5,599 bases of DNA from Oleiagrimonas sp964608595 (GCA_964608595.1 CAZSOU010000131.1:1-5599); one strand, 5' to 3'. Positions 1 through 5,599 are shown, counted from the first letter of the stretch. The notes: a model not told the origin generated them from the sequence alone. Program-made: numbers and translations.

Positions 1-117
1 GTCCACACGATTACCCACCGGATCAGCGACGCGGATGCTGCGCGCGTGCTGGCCGCCGTGCGCGATGCCGCCTCTACGCGGGCAAGCGTCGCGTCACCAC
101 TACAGCAGCGCCCTTAA
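1..117 (+). CDS. C-terminal end of an unrecognised upstream gene (partial)
   Basis: The first reading frame is open from base 1 and ends at a TAA at 115-117, giving the last 38 residues of a protein whose start lies outside the window. The fragment contains a likely amphipathic helix (ISDADAARVLAAVRDAAS) and then a Ser/Gln-rich end. I do not recognise the family. The stop lies 19 nt before the next start codon, as expected for consecutive genes in one operon. A second frame is also open through this stretch and joins the next gene, but that gene has its own strong ribosome binding site. The fragment is too short for composition to settle whether it is coding. Confidence 0.5.
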   Translation, partial: VHTITHRISDADAARVLAAVRDAASTRASVASPLQQRP

Positions 118-122
118 CTACC

Positions 123-139
123 AAGGAGAACAAGGCATG
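123..139 (+). promoter_or_regulatory. Ribosome binding site that fixes the start at 137
   Basis: AAGGAG at 123-128 lies 8 nt before the ATG at 137. The reading frame stays open upstream to an ATG at 35, but no comparable Shine-Dalgarno sequence precedes that codon. The extra 34 residues are Arg/Pro/His-rich, like a shadow frame, and they overlap the upstream gene. The start at 137 is therefore preferred. Confidence 0.75.
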
Positions 140-484
140 TCAGGCAAGCTCATTACGCAGGTCATCGGCGAAATCCGTGGCGGCGTGTTCGTCAACGCGG
201 CCAGCGAAGAATTGTCGGCGCTGGTGCAGCGCATCCAGGAAACCGGCAAGAAGGGTTCGATCACCATCCAGCTTTCCATCGAACCGCACGGCAAAGAGAA
301 CCGCGAAATGCACGTGACCCCGAAGGTCACGGTCAAGAAGCCGGCGGCGCCGGACACCACCGAAGCGGGCATCTTCTACGCACAGCGCGGCGATTTGGTG
401 CGCGATGATCCCGACCAGCGCACCATGCAATTCGGCAACCGCGCCCGTGTCGGCGACGAGGGACGCTCGGTCGCCACCAACTGA
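137..484 (+). CDS. Conserved-looking phage protein of unknown function, 115 aa
   Basis: This is a small soluble protein with no signal peptide or membrane segment. It begins MSGKLITQVIGEIRGG, followed by a helix with the segment ELSALVQRIQETGKKG. Next comes a probable beta-strand pair (SITIQLSIEPHG, then MHVTPKVTVKKP) and a short tail containing FYAQRGDLVRDDPDQ. A helix plus 'ETGKKG' plus alternating hydrophobic strands resembles small uncharacterised proteins I recall beside DUF2303 genes in phages. That recollection is unverified and assigns no function. The gene precedes the DUF2303 locus by 77 nt on the same strand, so the two may be co-expressed. The start is set by the AAGGAG site at 123-128. 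Confidence 0.8.
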   Translation: MSGKLITQVIGEIRGGVFVNAASEELSALVQRIQETGKKGSITIQLSIEPHGKENREMHVTPKVTVKKPAAPDTTEAGIFYAQRGDLVRDDPDQRTMQFGNRARVGDEGRSVATN

Positions 485-549
485 CCATCGCGCGCCCACC
501 TGACGCACAGGCGCCACCTTTACTTACATGATCTTTTTCTAGCTTCTGC

Positions 550-594
550 AAGGAGTCCGCAATGGACGAGTCTCTGTTATCAAGTCGCTCCTGA
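550..594 (+). other. Strong ribosome binding site and ATG leading into a 10-codon dead end (detached DUF2303 start)
   Basis: AAGGAG at 550-555 is followed after 6 nt by ATG at 562, the best initiation signal in this gap. That frame reads MDESLLSSRS and stops at TGA 592-594. The DUF2303 frame is already open here (from 543), with no ATG, GTG or TTG before the GTG at 639. Removing one CT unit from TCTCT at 571-575 would join the frames and give MDESVIKSLLTGAAG followed by the DUF2303 body. I infer that this is the original gene start, displaced by a 2-bp slippage duplication or a sequencing error. A genuine short leader peptide with reinitiation at 639 is a less likely alternative. Confidence 0.65.
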
Positions 595-638
595 CCGGCG
601 CCGCCGGCATCACCCTCCACCACAGCACCGCCTCCGAA

Positions 639-1424
639 GTGCCCCTGGCCGCCGTGCCGGACGGCGTGGAGCTGCGCAGTCTCGAAGCCTTCATGCCGGC
701 GCCGCGAGCCATTGATGGGTTTGCTCGCCTGCATCGCTACGAGGACTTCGTGTCCTACGTCAACGACTTCAAGCGCGACGGCGCCCGCATTTTCGTGGAA
801 CCGGAACTTCGACTGCACGATGGCGGCATTATGGCTACCGCGTTTCTGGATTACCCGAATCCGGGCGAGCCGGCGTGGAGCTGCCATCGCGCGCATCTGG
901 TTGTTTCGCCCTCCATGGAATACCAGTTGCTGACCACGCTGGAACGTGATGGCTTGATGCCGCAGGACAAGTTTGCACTTCGCCTGCGCGACGTGGCGCG
1001 CTTCTGCACGTCGCTGTCGTCGGCCGATCTGGTGGAAATCGCGCAAACCCTCACCCTGTCCTCCAAGGGCGAGTTTGCCAACATTGAGGACAACTTCACC
1101 GGCTCCGTGCGCTTCGGCTACGACGTACAGGTGACGGCGAAGTCCGACGCCACCACGCGCAAGAACATCGAAGTGCCGCGTGAAGTCGGATTCAACCTGC
1201 CCGTGCTCTTGGGTGGTGAGAACGCCGACGTGGTGGCGGAACTCATGTATCGCGTGCCGTCCAGCAAGGACGACAAGGTGAAGATGGGCATCCGCATCCC
1301 CGACCGTGCGTTCATCGAACGCGCGATTCTCGAACAGGCGGCCGAATCGTTGGGATCGGCAACCGGTTTGAGCGTGGCTGTTGGCTCCACCACTGTCCCG
1401 AAATTGCCGGAAGATTTTATCTGA
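639..1424 (+). CDS. DUF2303 family protein (YfdQ-like), intact part of a probably frameshifted gene
   Basis: The 261 residues from the GTG at 639 match my memory of DUF2303 (YfdQ-like) phage proteins. There is an N-terminal DGVELRSLEAFMPAP segment, then LHRYEDFVSYVNDFK, a strand region with RIFVEPEL and MATAFLDYP, and a C-terminal half containing FNLPVLLGGE, a MYRVPSSKDDKVKMGIRIP strand pair and a terminal helix plus TGLSVAVGST. The molecular function of the family is unknown; members occur in phage and prophage early regions. Family proteins are usually about 270-290 residues, so a GTG start leaves this one about 25 residues short, and no Shine-Dalgarno precedes the GTG. The missing N-terminus is readable upstream in the same frame back to about 576, and in-frame joining to the ATG at 562 would give about 286 residues. 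The gene is therefore either broken at its 5' end or affected by a sequence error. Confidence 0.8.
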   Translation: MPLAAVPDGVELRSLEAFMPAPRAIDGFARLHRYEDFVSYVNDFKRDGARIFVEPELRLHDGGIMATAFLDYPNPGEPAWSCHRAHLVVSPSMEYQLLTTLERDGLMPQDKFALRLRDVARFCTSLSSADLVEIAQTLTLSSKGEFANIEDNFTGSVRFGYDVQVTAKSDATTRKNIEVPREVGFNLPVLLGGENADVVAELMYRVPSSKDDKVKMGIRIPDRAFIERAILEQAAESLGSATGLSVAVGSTTVPKLPEDFI

Positions 1425-1454
1425 ATCTCAGGCACTGACACGGCAACGCAACAA

Positions 1455-1480
1455 GATGGAGGCCGTCTCTGGCCTCCATC
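1455..1480 (+). repeat. Perfect 10-bp inverted repeat (hairpin) before the nuclease gene
   Basis: GATGGAGGCC (1455-1464) and GGCCTCCATC (1471-1480) are exact reverse complements around a 6-nt loop, GTCTCT. The stem is GC-rich and should form in RNA. It ends 3 nt before the AAGGAGG ribosome binding site (1484-1490) of the next gene and lies 30 nt after the DUF2303 stop. No T-run follows on either strand, so a standard intrinsic terminator is not supported. A mRNA-stabilising or processing hairpin, a weak attenuator, or a protein-binding operator for translational control are possible. Confidence 0.7.
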
Positions 1481-1483
1481 ACC

Positions 1484-1498
1484 AAGGAGGAAATCATG
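1484..1498 (+). promoter_or_regulatory. Ribosome binding site of the RecE-like nuclease gene
   Basis: AAGGAGG at 1484-1490 lies 5 nt before ATG 1496, a near-ideal Shine-Dalgarno. It decides the start over the in-frame ATG at 1541 (Met16). Its closeness to the hairpin at 1455-1480 means RNA structure or a bound protein could affect ribosome access. Confidence 0.8.
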
Positions 1499-2401
1499 CA
1501 CACTGCACTCGCCACGCTGCCGGCGTGGGCGGCGCCGTACATGGCGCCCGGCAAGCCCGGCACCGGCATCATTCACGGCCTTCCCGAGGCCGACTACCAC
1601 GGCACCAAGGCCCTCGTGTCGAAGTCCGCGCTGGACACGTTCGGCCAGAAGTCGCCATTCCACTACCTCGCGTCACTGGACGAGCCGCTGGAGGACCGCG
1701 ACAGCCCGGCCTTGCGCATCGGTTCGGCCTACCACATCGGCGTATTGCAGCCTGACCTGTTCGCGTCCGAGGTGATCCGCATGCCGGACTTCGGTCCCAT
1801 GCAGTCCAGTACCAACCGCCGTATCCGCGACGAGTGGATCGCCACCGAGGCGCGCGGCAAGACCTGGTTGAAAGCCGCCGAGTGGGAGCAGGTCAACGCT
1901 ATGCGTGATGTGCTTCTCACTTCGCGGCTTGGCCGCAAGCTCTTGAGTCCCGGCGGCGAGGCCGAAGTGTCGGCGCTGTGGACCTGCCCGGAAACCGGCC
2001 TGCGCTGCAAGTCGCGCGCCGACTGGCTGCACGCTGACCACGGCATATTCGTGGACCTGAAAAGCGCGCTGTCGGCGGCACCCGACGACTTCATGCGCGC
2101 CGTGGCGGCGCACCGCTACCACGTCCAGGACGCCATGTACTCGCGCGCGTTCGAAGAAAACGACGTGCCCATCCAGGAGTTTGTGTTCCTGGTGCAGGAG
2201 AAAACACCGCCCTACGCCTACGCCTGCTACCGCCTGACGGTGAACGCCAAGCTGCGCGGCGAGGAACTGTACATGCGTGAGCTGCGCCAGCTCCGCGAGT
2301 GCATCGACAACGATCACTTCCCCAGCTACTCGCCCACCGACGACGTGATGCCGCTGGACCTGCCCGGCTGGGCCACCCGCGATTGGGAGACAAGCGAATG
2401 A
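1496..2401 (+). CDS. RecE/exonuclease VIII-like PD-(D/E)XK nuclease (DUF3799 type)
   Basis: This 301-residue protein is predicted to be a double-strand-end exonuclease that degrades one strand to expose single strands for annealing. The N-terminal part has a helix with SKSALDTFGQKSPFHY. Next comes GSAYHIGVLQPD, with the conserved-type His at about residue 80. The catalytic core has E157 in the AEVSALW strand, D176 in SRADWL and D187-L-K189 (the D-x-K of the fold). It is followed by YHVQDAMY at 208-215, which closely resembles the same motif in E. coli RecE. The size fits the nuclease domain alone; E. coli RecE is much longer, with an N-terminal part not needed for activity. The stop overlaps the start of the next gene (ATGA at 2398-2401), and a RecT-like gene follows at 2662, the usual partner. 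No catalytic residue appears to be missing. A plain family label is safe; strand polarity and processivity cannot be read from the sequence. Confidence 0.85.
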   Translation: MHTALATLPAWAAPYMAPGKPGTGIIHGLPEADYHGTKALVSKSALDTFGQKSPFHYLASLDEPLEDRDSPALRIGSAYHIGVLQPDLFASEVIRMPDFGPMQSSTNRRIRDEWIATEARGKTWLKAAEWEQVNAMRDVLLTSRLGRKLLSPGGEAEVSALWTCPETGLRCKSRADWLHADHGIFVDLKSALSAAPDDFMRAVAAHRYHVQDAMYSRAFEENDVPIQEFVFLVQEKTPPYAYACYRLTVNAKLRGEELYMRELRQLRECIDNDHFPSYSPTDDVMPLDLPGWATRDWETSE

Positions 2402-2658
2402 AGTCGCCCACCAACTTTCTCACACAGGAGCAGGCGCGCAAGCGTGCATGTCCGTTCGCGCGCGCGACACGCATTGTTCACCGCGACGACGAGTTTCACA
2501 CCGAAGTCGGCGTCACCTCCGTCAACCGCGTCATGAACGATGGCGGCCCTACCCACGACACCCTTTGCCTGGCGTCCGTCTGCATGGCGTGGCGCTGGCA
2601 TCCCGATGGCAAGCGCGGCTACTGCGGCGCCGCCGGCAACCCTTTTTCTGGAGCATGA
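2398..2658 (+). CDS. Small four-cysteine phage protein between nuclease and annealing protein
   Basis: This 86-residue protein starts at the ATG that overlaps the nuclease stop (ATGA), with GGGAG at 2385-2389 eight nt upstream. It has four cysteines: C18 in RACPFARA, C57 and C62 in LCLASVCMAWRW, and C76 in GYCGAAG. The CPFAR...C-x4-C-MAWRW...GYCG pattern resembles small phage proteins I recall near RecE/RecT-type genes, usually annotated as hypothetical. The four cysteines could bind a zinc ion or an iron-sulfur cluster. The spacing is not a classical zinc finger, and His28, His34, His53 and His68 are further candidate ligands. Its position inside the recombination operon suggests an accessory role with the nuclease or annealing protein, which is inference from context only. 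An upstream in-frame ATG at 2299 would lie deep within the nuclease gene and is not preferred. Confidence 0.75.
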   Translation: MKSPTNFLTQEQARKRACPFARATRIVHRDDEFHTEVGVTSVNRVMNDGGPTHDTLCLASVCMAWRWHPDGKRGYCGAAGNPFSGA

Positions 2659-2661
2659 AAC

Positions 2662-3618
2662 ATGTCTGACGAGACTCAAACCATTGAGGCGGATACCGCC
2701 GACAAAGCCAAGACCATCGCCATTACCAGCCTGCGCACCAGCAATGAAAGCGGCGCGATCACCGTGTTCGGCGACTCGGGAACCTTCGGCCTGGCGCAAC
2801 GCATGGCGTCACTGCTGGCCAGCTCCACGTTGGTCCCGGAGCCGTACCAGCGCTACGTGTTCAACAAAGACGACAAGGCGTGGGTGGAGAGCCCGAATGC
2901 CATCGGCAACTGCGTGATTGCGCTGGAACTTGCCACGCGCCTGCGCCTGTCGCCACTGATGGTCATGCAGAACGTGGACATGGTGAAAGGCCGTCCCGGC
3001 TTCCGCGGCGCCTTCGTCACCGCGCTGGTGAACGCATCCCCCAGGTTCAGCCGCATCGACTACGAGTGGAAGGGTGAAGAAGGCGGCACCAAGGGCCGTG
3101 CCTGCCGCGCCTACGCGACCGAAGTCGAAACCGGAAAGGTGCTGTATGGCACGTGGATCGACTGGAAGATGGTGGAAAAGGAGAGCTGGGACAGGAACAG
3201 CAAGTGGTTCTCGATGACGGACCAGATGTTCATGTACCGCGCTGCGAGCTTTTGGGTGCGCGTGTACGCCCCGGACCTGCTGCTGGGCATGCAGACTCGC
3301 GAGGAACTGGAGGACGTGCACGGCACCGATGACAAGGAAAGCTCTCTGCACGCGCTCAACGAGCGCCTGAACAAGCAACTTGATCCCCCGGAAGCAGCCG
3401 GGGAGGCGCCAGAGCCGGAACCGGAAGCAGACAAGAAGCCGGACACCACGCGCCGGCGTCGCCGATCCAGTGCGACCGCGCGCGAACCGCTGGCCCAGGC
3501 TGCCCCCGCGCCTCAACCCGCACCTGACCCCGCTCCGGCGCCCGAGGCGCCCCAGCACACCCCCGCACCAGCACCGGCCGCTCCGGCGCCCGCTGGCGAC
3601 ATGTTCAACGTGGAGTAA
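2662..3618 (+). CDS. RecT-like single-strand DNA annealing protein with a Pro/Ala-rich tail
   Basis: This 318-residue protein is predicted to bind single-stranded DNA and promote annealing or strand exchange with the RecE-like nuclease encoded upstream. The core (about residues 35-220) has GLAQRMASLLASSTLVPEPYQ at 43-63. It continues with NAIGNCVIALELATRLRLSP (79-98) and the VMQNVDMVKGRPGFRG segment (101-116), the pattern of RecT-family proteins in which a helix is followed by 'SP...Q...VNGKP'. A later part has WFSMTDQMFMYRAASFWVRVYAPDLLLGM, matching the family's C-terminal core helix. After about residue 240 comes a disordered tail: an acidic stretch (PEPEPEAD), five arginines at 264-268, a Pro/Ala repeat at about 280-311, and the end GDMFNVE. 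The tail is unusually long and may be a linker to a partner. The start ATG is 3 nt after the preceding stop, with GGAG at 2650-2653. A different annealing family such as Erf or Bet is less likely from these motifs. Confidence 0.8.
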   Translation: MSDETQTIEADTADKAKTIAITSLRTSNESGAITVFGDSGTFGLAQRMASLLASSTLVPEPYQRYVFNKDDKAWVESPNAIGNCVIALELATRLRLSPLMVMQNVDMVKGRPGFRGAFVTALVNASPRFSRIDYEWKGEEGGTKGRACRAYATEVETGKVLYGTWIDWKMVEKESWDRNSKWFSMTDQMFMYRAASFWVRVYAPDLLLGMQTREELEDVHGTDDKESSLHALNERLNKQLDPPEAAGEAPEPEPEADKKPDTTRRRRRSSATAREPLAQAAPAPQPAPDPAPAPEAPQHTPAPAPAAPAPAGDMFNVE

Positions 3619-3621
3619 CCC

Positions 3622-5295
3622 ATGCGCATCAGTCACATCAACCTGTCCCATGTCCTCAACCATCACGCCCTGAACGTCGCCGTGCAGCCCGATACCCGCG
3701 TGCTGCTGGTGTGCGGCGGGAACGGCGCCGGCAAAACCGCCATCGCGCAGTCCGTGAAGCTGGCGCTGACCGGCGCACTGGTACGCGGCGTCCGCTTCAA
3801 GAACCAGCTTTCGGAGCTGGTCACGCTCGGCGAGAAGGACGGCATCGCTTCCGTAACCGTCATGGACGGTTCCGAGGAAAAAACCTTCCGCCTGAACCTG
3901 CGTTACGGCAACTACTCGGGCGAGGCGCCCACGTTCACCGGCGATCCGCTGTCACTGGACCCGGAGGACTTCATCGCCCTGGACACCAACGAGCGCCGCC
4001 GCACCCTGTTCCGCATGGCAGGCATCAAGGTGAAGCCGGAGGACATCGTGCAAGACCTGGTGAAGGCCGGGCATGCCCTCGACCATGTGCAGCGCATCGC
4101 GCCAGCCCTGCGCCACGGGTTCGAGTCCGCGAGCAGTGAGGCGAAAACCGCCGCCACCGAAGCGCGCGGCGGCTGGAAGGTCATCACCGGCGAGACCTAC
4201 GGCAGCACCAAGGGCGAGCACTGGAAGGCCACGCCGCCGAAGCTCGACGTAACCGAACCCGTGGACGTGCTACAGCGTCGTGTGAACGAGTGCCGTGAGG
4301 CGCTGGAAGTGAACCGTCAGGAGCTGACCGACCTGCGGCAGGCCGCCCAGGCGCATCAGGCCGTTGCCGATGCCCGCGGCGACTACGAACGCCTGGACAA
4401 AAACAGGGCGGCACTGAAAAAGCTGGACGCCAAGGCCGCTAAGCTGAAGAAGGAGCTGGACGCGCTGCGGAATGACGCCCAACAGAGTGGCGGCCAGACG
4501 TGCGCATGCCCCGCGTGCGGCGTGATGCTGTACTGGAACGAGAAGGGCACGCTGCGCGAATGGGACAAGGCCAAGCCGGAGGTTGACCCGCCGAAGGCAT
4601 ACGAGGCCATGCAGGAGAAAGAGGCGGAAATCGCCGCCGTGACCCGTCAGGTTGCGAAGCAGCAACAGGCCATCGCCAACGGGGAGGCCGTCGCCAAACT
4701 GATTGACAATCTGCCGTCCGAGCCGGCACCGGGCGCCGCGCGCGAGGCCGAGGGGCTTGTGCGCAAGGCCGAATCGGAGCTGGTGTTGCTGCAAGCCGAC
4801 CTCGATGCCGCCAAGGGCGGCGAACAAGCCATCAGCCAAGCCGACGAGCGCACCGCCAAGGCTGCGACCCTGCATGCCGAAGTGTCCGGCTTCTCGGAGC
4901 TTGCCACGGCCTTGCAGGAACTTCCGGGCAAGTACATCGCCAGCGCACTGACCGGCGTGCAGGAATTGCTGGACGAGGCTTCCGAGGCGTTCGACCACAA
5001 GGTCACTATCGGCACCGACATGCAGCTCCGCTACGGTCAAATCCCGTACTGGCTGGCCTCCGAGTCGCAACAGTGGCGCATGCAGGCAGCCATGGGATAC
5101 GCGCTCGGCGTGATCGGCGGCAGCGGCATCATGGTGCTCGATCGCTTCGACGTGCTGGAGCCGCGCGCCCGTGGCCCGGTCCTCAAGTGGCTGTCCGGCC
5201 AGACCAAGATGCAGGTGCTGCTGTGCGGCACGCTCAAGGAGGCGCCGAAACTGCCAGAGCCGCCGTTCCAGGTGGCGTGGCTGGATGCGCCATGA
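3622..5295 (+). CDS. SbcC/Rad50/RecF-like ATPase with a CPxC zinc-hook motif
   Basis: This 557-residue SMC-like ATPase probably acts on DNA ends during phage recombination or replication. Domains in order: an N-terminal ATPase lobe with Walker A GGNGAGKT (32-39); the segment FIALDTNERRRTLFRMAGIK, typical of phage members; a first coiled-coil arm (about 214-290); the turn C294-A-C296-P-A-C299-G, where C296-P-A-C299 is the Rad50-type zinc-hook motif; a second arm (about 328-420); and a C-terminal ATPase lobe. That lobe carries a signature-like SESQQWRMQ (480-488) and Walker B IMVLDRFD (503-510). The catalytic Glu expected after D507 is Arg508, the D-loop position reads LE (512-513), and the usual H-loop His is absent from VLLCGTL (532-538). 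The arms are far shorter than in bacterial SbcC. No SbcD/Mre11-type nuclease is encoded in the window. The start follows the RecT-like stop by 3 nt, with GGAG at 3612-3615 inside the previous gene, and the stop overlaps the next start. Confidence 0.85.
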   Translation: MRISHINLSHVLNHHALNVAVQPDTRVLLVCGGNGAGKTAIAQSVKLALTGALVRGVRFKNQLSELVTLGEKDGIASVTVMDGSEEKTFRLNLRYGNYSGEAPTFTGDPLSLDPEDFIALDTNERRRTLFRMAGIKVKPEDIVQDLVKAGHALDHVQRIAPALRHGFESASSEAKTAATEARGGWKVITGETYGSTKGEHWKATPPKLDVTEPVDVLQRRVNECREALEVNRQELTDLRQAAQAHQAVADARGDYERLDKNRAALKKLDAKAAKLKKELDALRNDAQQSGGQTCACPACGVMLYWNEKGTLREWDKAKPEVDPPKAYEAMQEKEAEIAAVTRQVAKQQQAIANGEAVAKLIDNLPSEPAPGAAREAEGLVRKAESELVLLQADLDAAKGGEQAISQADERTAKAATLHAEVSGFSELATALQELPGKYIASALTGVQELLDEASEAFDHKVTIGTDMQLRYGQIPYWLASESQQWRMQAAMGYALGVIGGSGIMVLDRFDVLEPRARGPVLKWLSGQTKMQVLLCGTLKEAPKLPEPPFQVAWLDAP

Positions 5296-5599
5296 AGCCC
5301 GACAACTGCGCGTACATCGCCGAAATGCTGCGCGGGCGAGCCATCGTCGCCCGCGCACACGGGGAAATGCTGCCCGGCCTTGCCGACGACCTGGATGCCG
5401 CGGCAGCCGCCATTGAGCACGGTTTCCGGGAGTTTCGGATGGCCGTGCACACCGGCGATTCCCTGTGGCGCCTGAGTCCAGACGACGCCAAACGGGAGGT
5501 CATGCGTCGCCTGCTGATCGACGTGGCCAGCAAGTTGGCCGAAAGCATCGTGCTCGACCCGAGACTGACCCGGTACACCCGACACCTTGCCGCCGGCAC
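5292..5599 (+). CDS. Unrecognised helical protein, C-terminus beyond the window (partial)
   Basis: An open frame starts at the ATG overlapping the ATPase stop (ATGA at 5292-5295) and continues without a stop to the end of the window, 102 codons so far. The product begins MKPDNCAYIAEMLRGRAIV and looks mostly alpha-helical and charged, with an alanine-rich helix (DDLDAAAAAIEHGF) and SPDDAKREVMRRLLIDVASKLAESI. I recognise no domain. No signal peptide or membrane segment is visible in the part present. There is no good Shine-Dalgarno (only GGATG), so translation probably depends on coupling to the ATPase gene. Its place in the operon suggests a recombination or replication accessory role, but that is only context. 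Confidence 0.65.
   Translation, partial: MKPDNCAYIAEMLRGRAIVARAHGEMLPGLADDLDAAAAAIEHGFREFRMAVHTGDSLWRLSPDDAKREVMRRLLIDVASKLAESIVLDPRLTRYTRHLAAG

Noticed and set aside
35..136. Upstream ATG at 35 as the start of the 115-aa gene, adding 34 residues
   Set aside because: There is no Shine-Dalgarno before 35, the added residues look like shadow-frame translation, and they would overlap the gene ending at 117. The AAGGAG before ATG 137 is much stronger.
491..515. Short GCGCC/GGCGC pairing in the 485-561 gap as a terminator
   Set aside because: The stem is only about 5 bp with a long loop, and no T-run follows directly. This is chance level in GC-rich DNA.
500..532. Possible promoter (CTGACG and CATGAT) in the AT-richer patch before the DUF2303 locus
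   Set aside because: Each box matches the consensus at only 4 of 6 positions and the spacing is 21 nt, too long for a sigma-70 promoter. Better-spaced alternatives match even less well.
562..594. Classical programmed -1 frameshift for the DUF2303 gene
   Set aside because: No X-XXY-YYZ slippery heptamer is present before the TGA, and -1 re-pairing at the codons here is poor. A 2-bp duplication or sequence error explains the data more simply.
333..1046. Minus-strand open frame (237 codons) across the DUF2303 start region
   Set aside because: It covers the + strand ribosome binding site and two + strand genes, and the product is Arg/Gly-rich with no recognised motif.
3595..3618. SSB-like C-terminal tip (GDMFNVE) on the RecT-like protein
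   Set aside because: It lacks the DDDIPF-type ending and the terminal Phe that SSB-binding partners need. Only a loose resemblance after a Pro-rich linker remains.
2809..3666. Minus-strand open frame (285 codons) opposite the RecT-like gene
   Set aside because: It is antisense to a recognised gene, and its Gly/Arg/Leu-rich composition is that of a reverse-complement shadow, with no domain seen.
4270..5358. Long minus-strand open frame (362 codons) opposite the ATPase gene
   Set aside because: It lies antisense to a gene with clear ATPase motifs, its product has no recognisable domain, and long antisense frames are expected in high-GC coding DNA.

Overview
The window looks like part of the early region of a temperate phage or prophage from a high-GC proteobacterium. 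GC looks above 60% by eye, third codon positions are mostly G or C, and Shine-Dalgarno sites are strong AAGGAG types. Xanthomonadales, Burkholderiales or Pseudomonas-like hosts would fit, but nothing here fixes the host. All supported genes lie on the + strand. I see no RNA genes, CRISPR array, insertion sequence or convincing promoter.

Layout. Positions 1-117 hold the C-terminal end of an unrecognised gene. Positions 137-484 encode a 115-residue conserved-looking phage protein of unknown function. Positions 562-1424 hold a DUF2303-family (YfdQ-like) gene whose start is out of frame with its body: a strong ribosome binding site and ATG at 562 run into a stop after 10 codons, while the DUF2303 body is open in another frame. 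A 2-bp duplication in TCTCT at 571-575 would explain this. A short gap (1425-1495) carries a perfect 10-bp hairpin just before the next ribosome binding site.

Positions 1496-5295 form a tight recombination operon. In order it holds a RecE/exonuclease VIII-type PD-(D/E)XK nuclease, an 86-residue four-cysteine protein, a RecT-like single-strand annealing protein with a Pro/Ala-rich tail, and a 557-residue SbcC/Rad50-like ATPase with a Cys-Pro-Ala-Cys zinc-hook motif. The joints are ATGA overlaps or 3-nt gaps, which suggests translational coupling. An unrecognised gene (from 5292) overlaps the ATPase stop and runs off the window.

Working model (inference): the nuclease resects double-strand ends, the RecT-like protein coats and anneals the single strands, and the SMC-like ATPase tethers or remodels DNA ends. 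The small cysteine protein may be an accessory factor. RecE/RecT pairs are well known. The less described aspects are the four-gene coupled arrangement, the degenerate ATPase motifs with a retained zinc hook, and the broken DUF2303 start.
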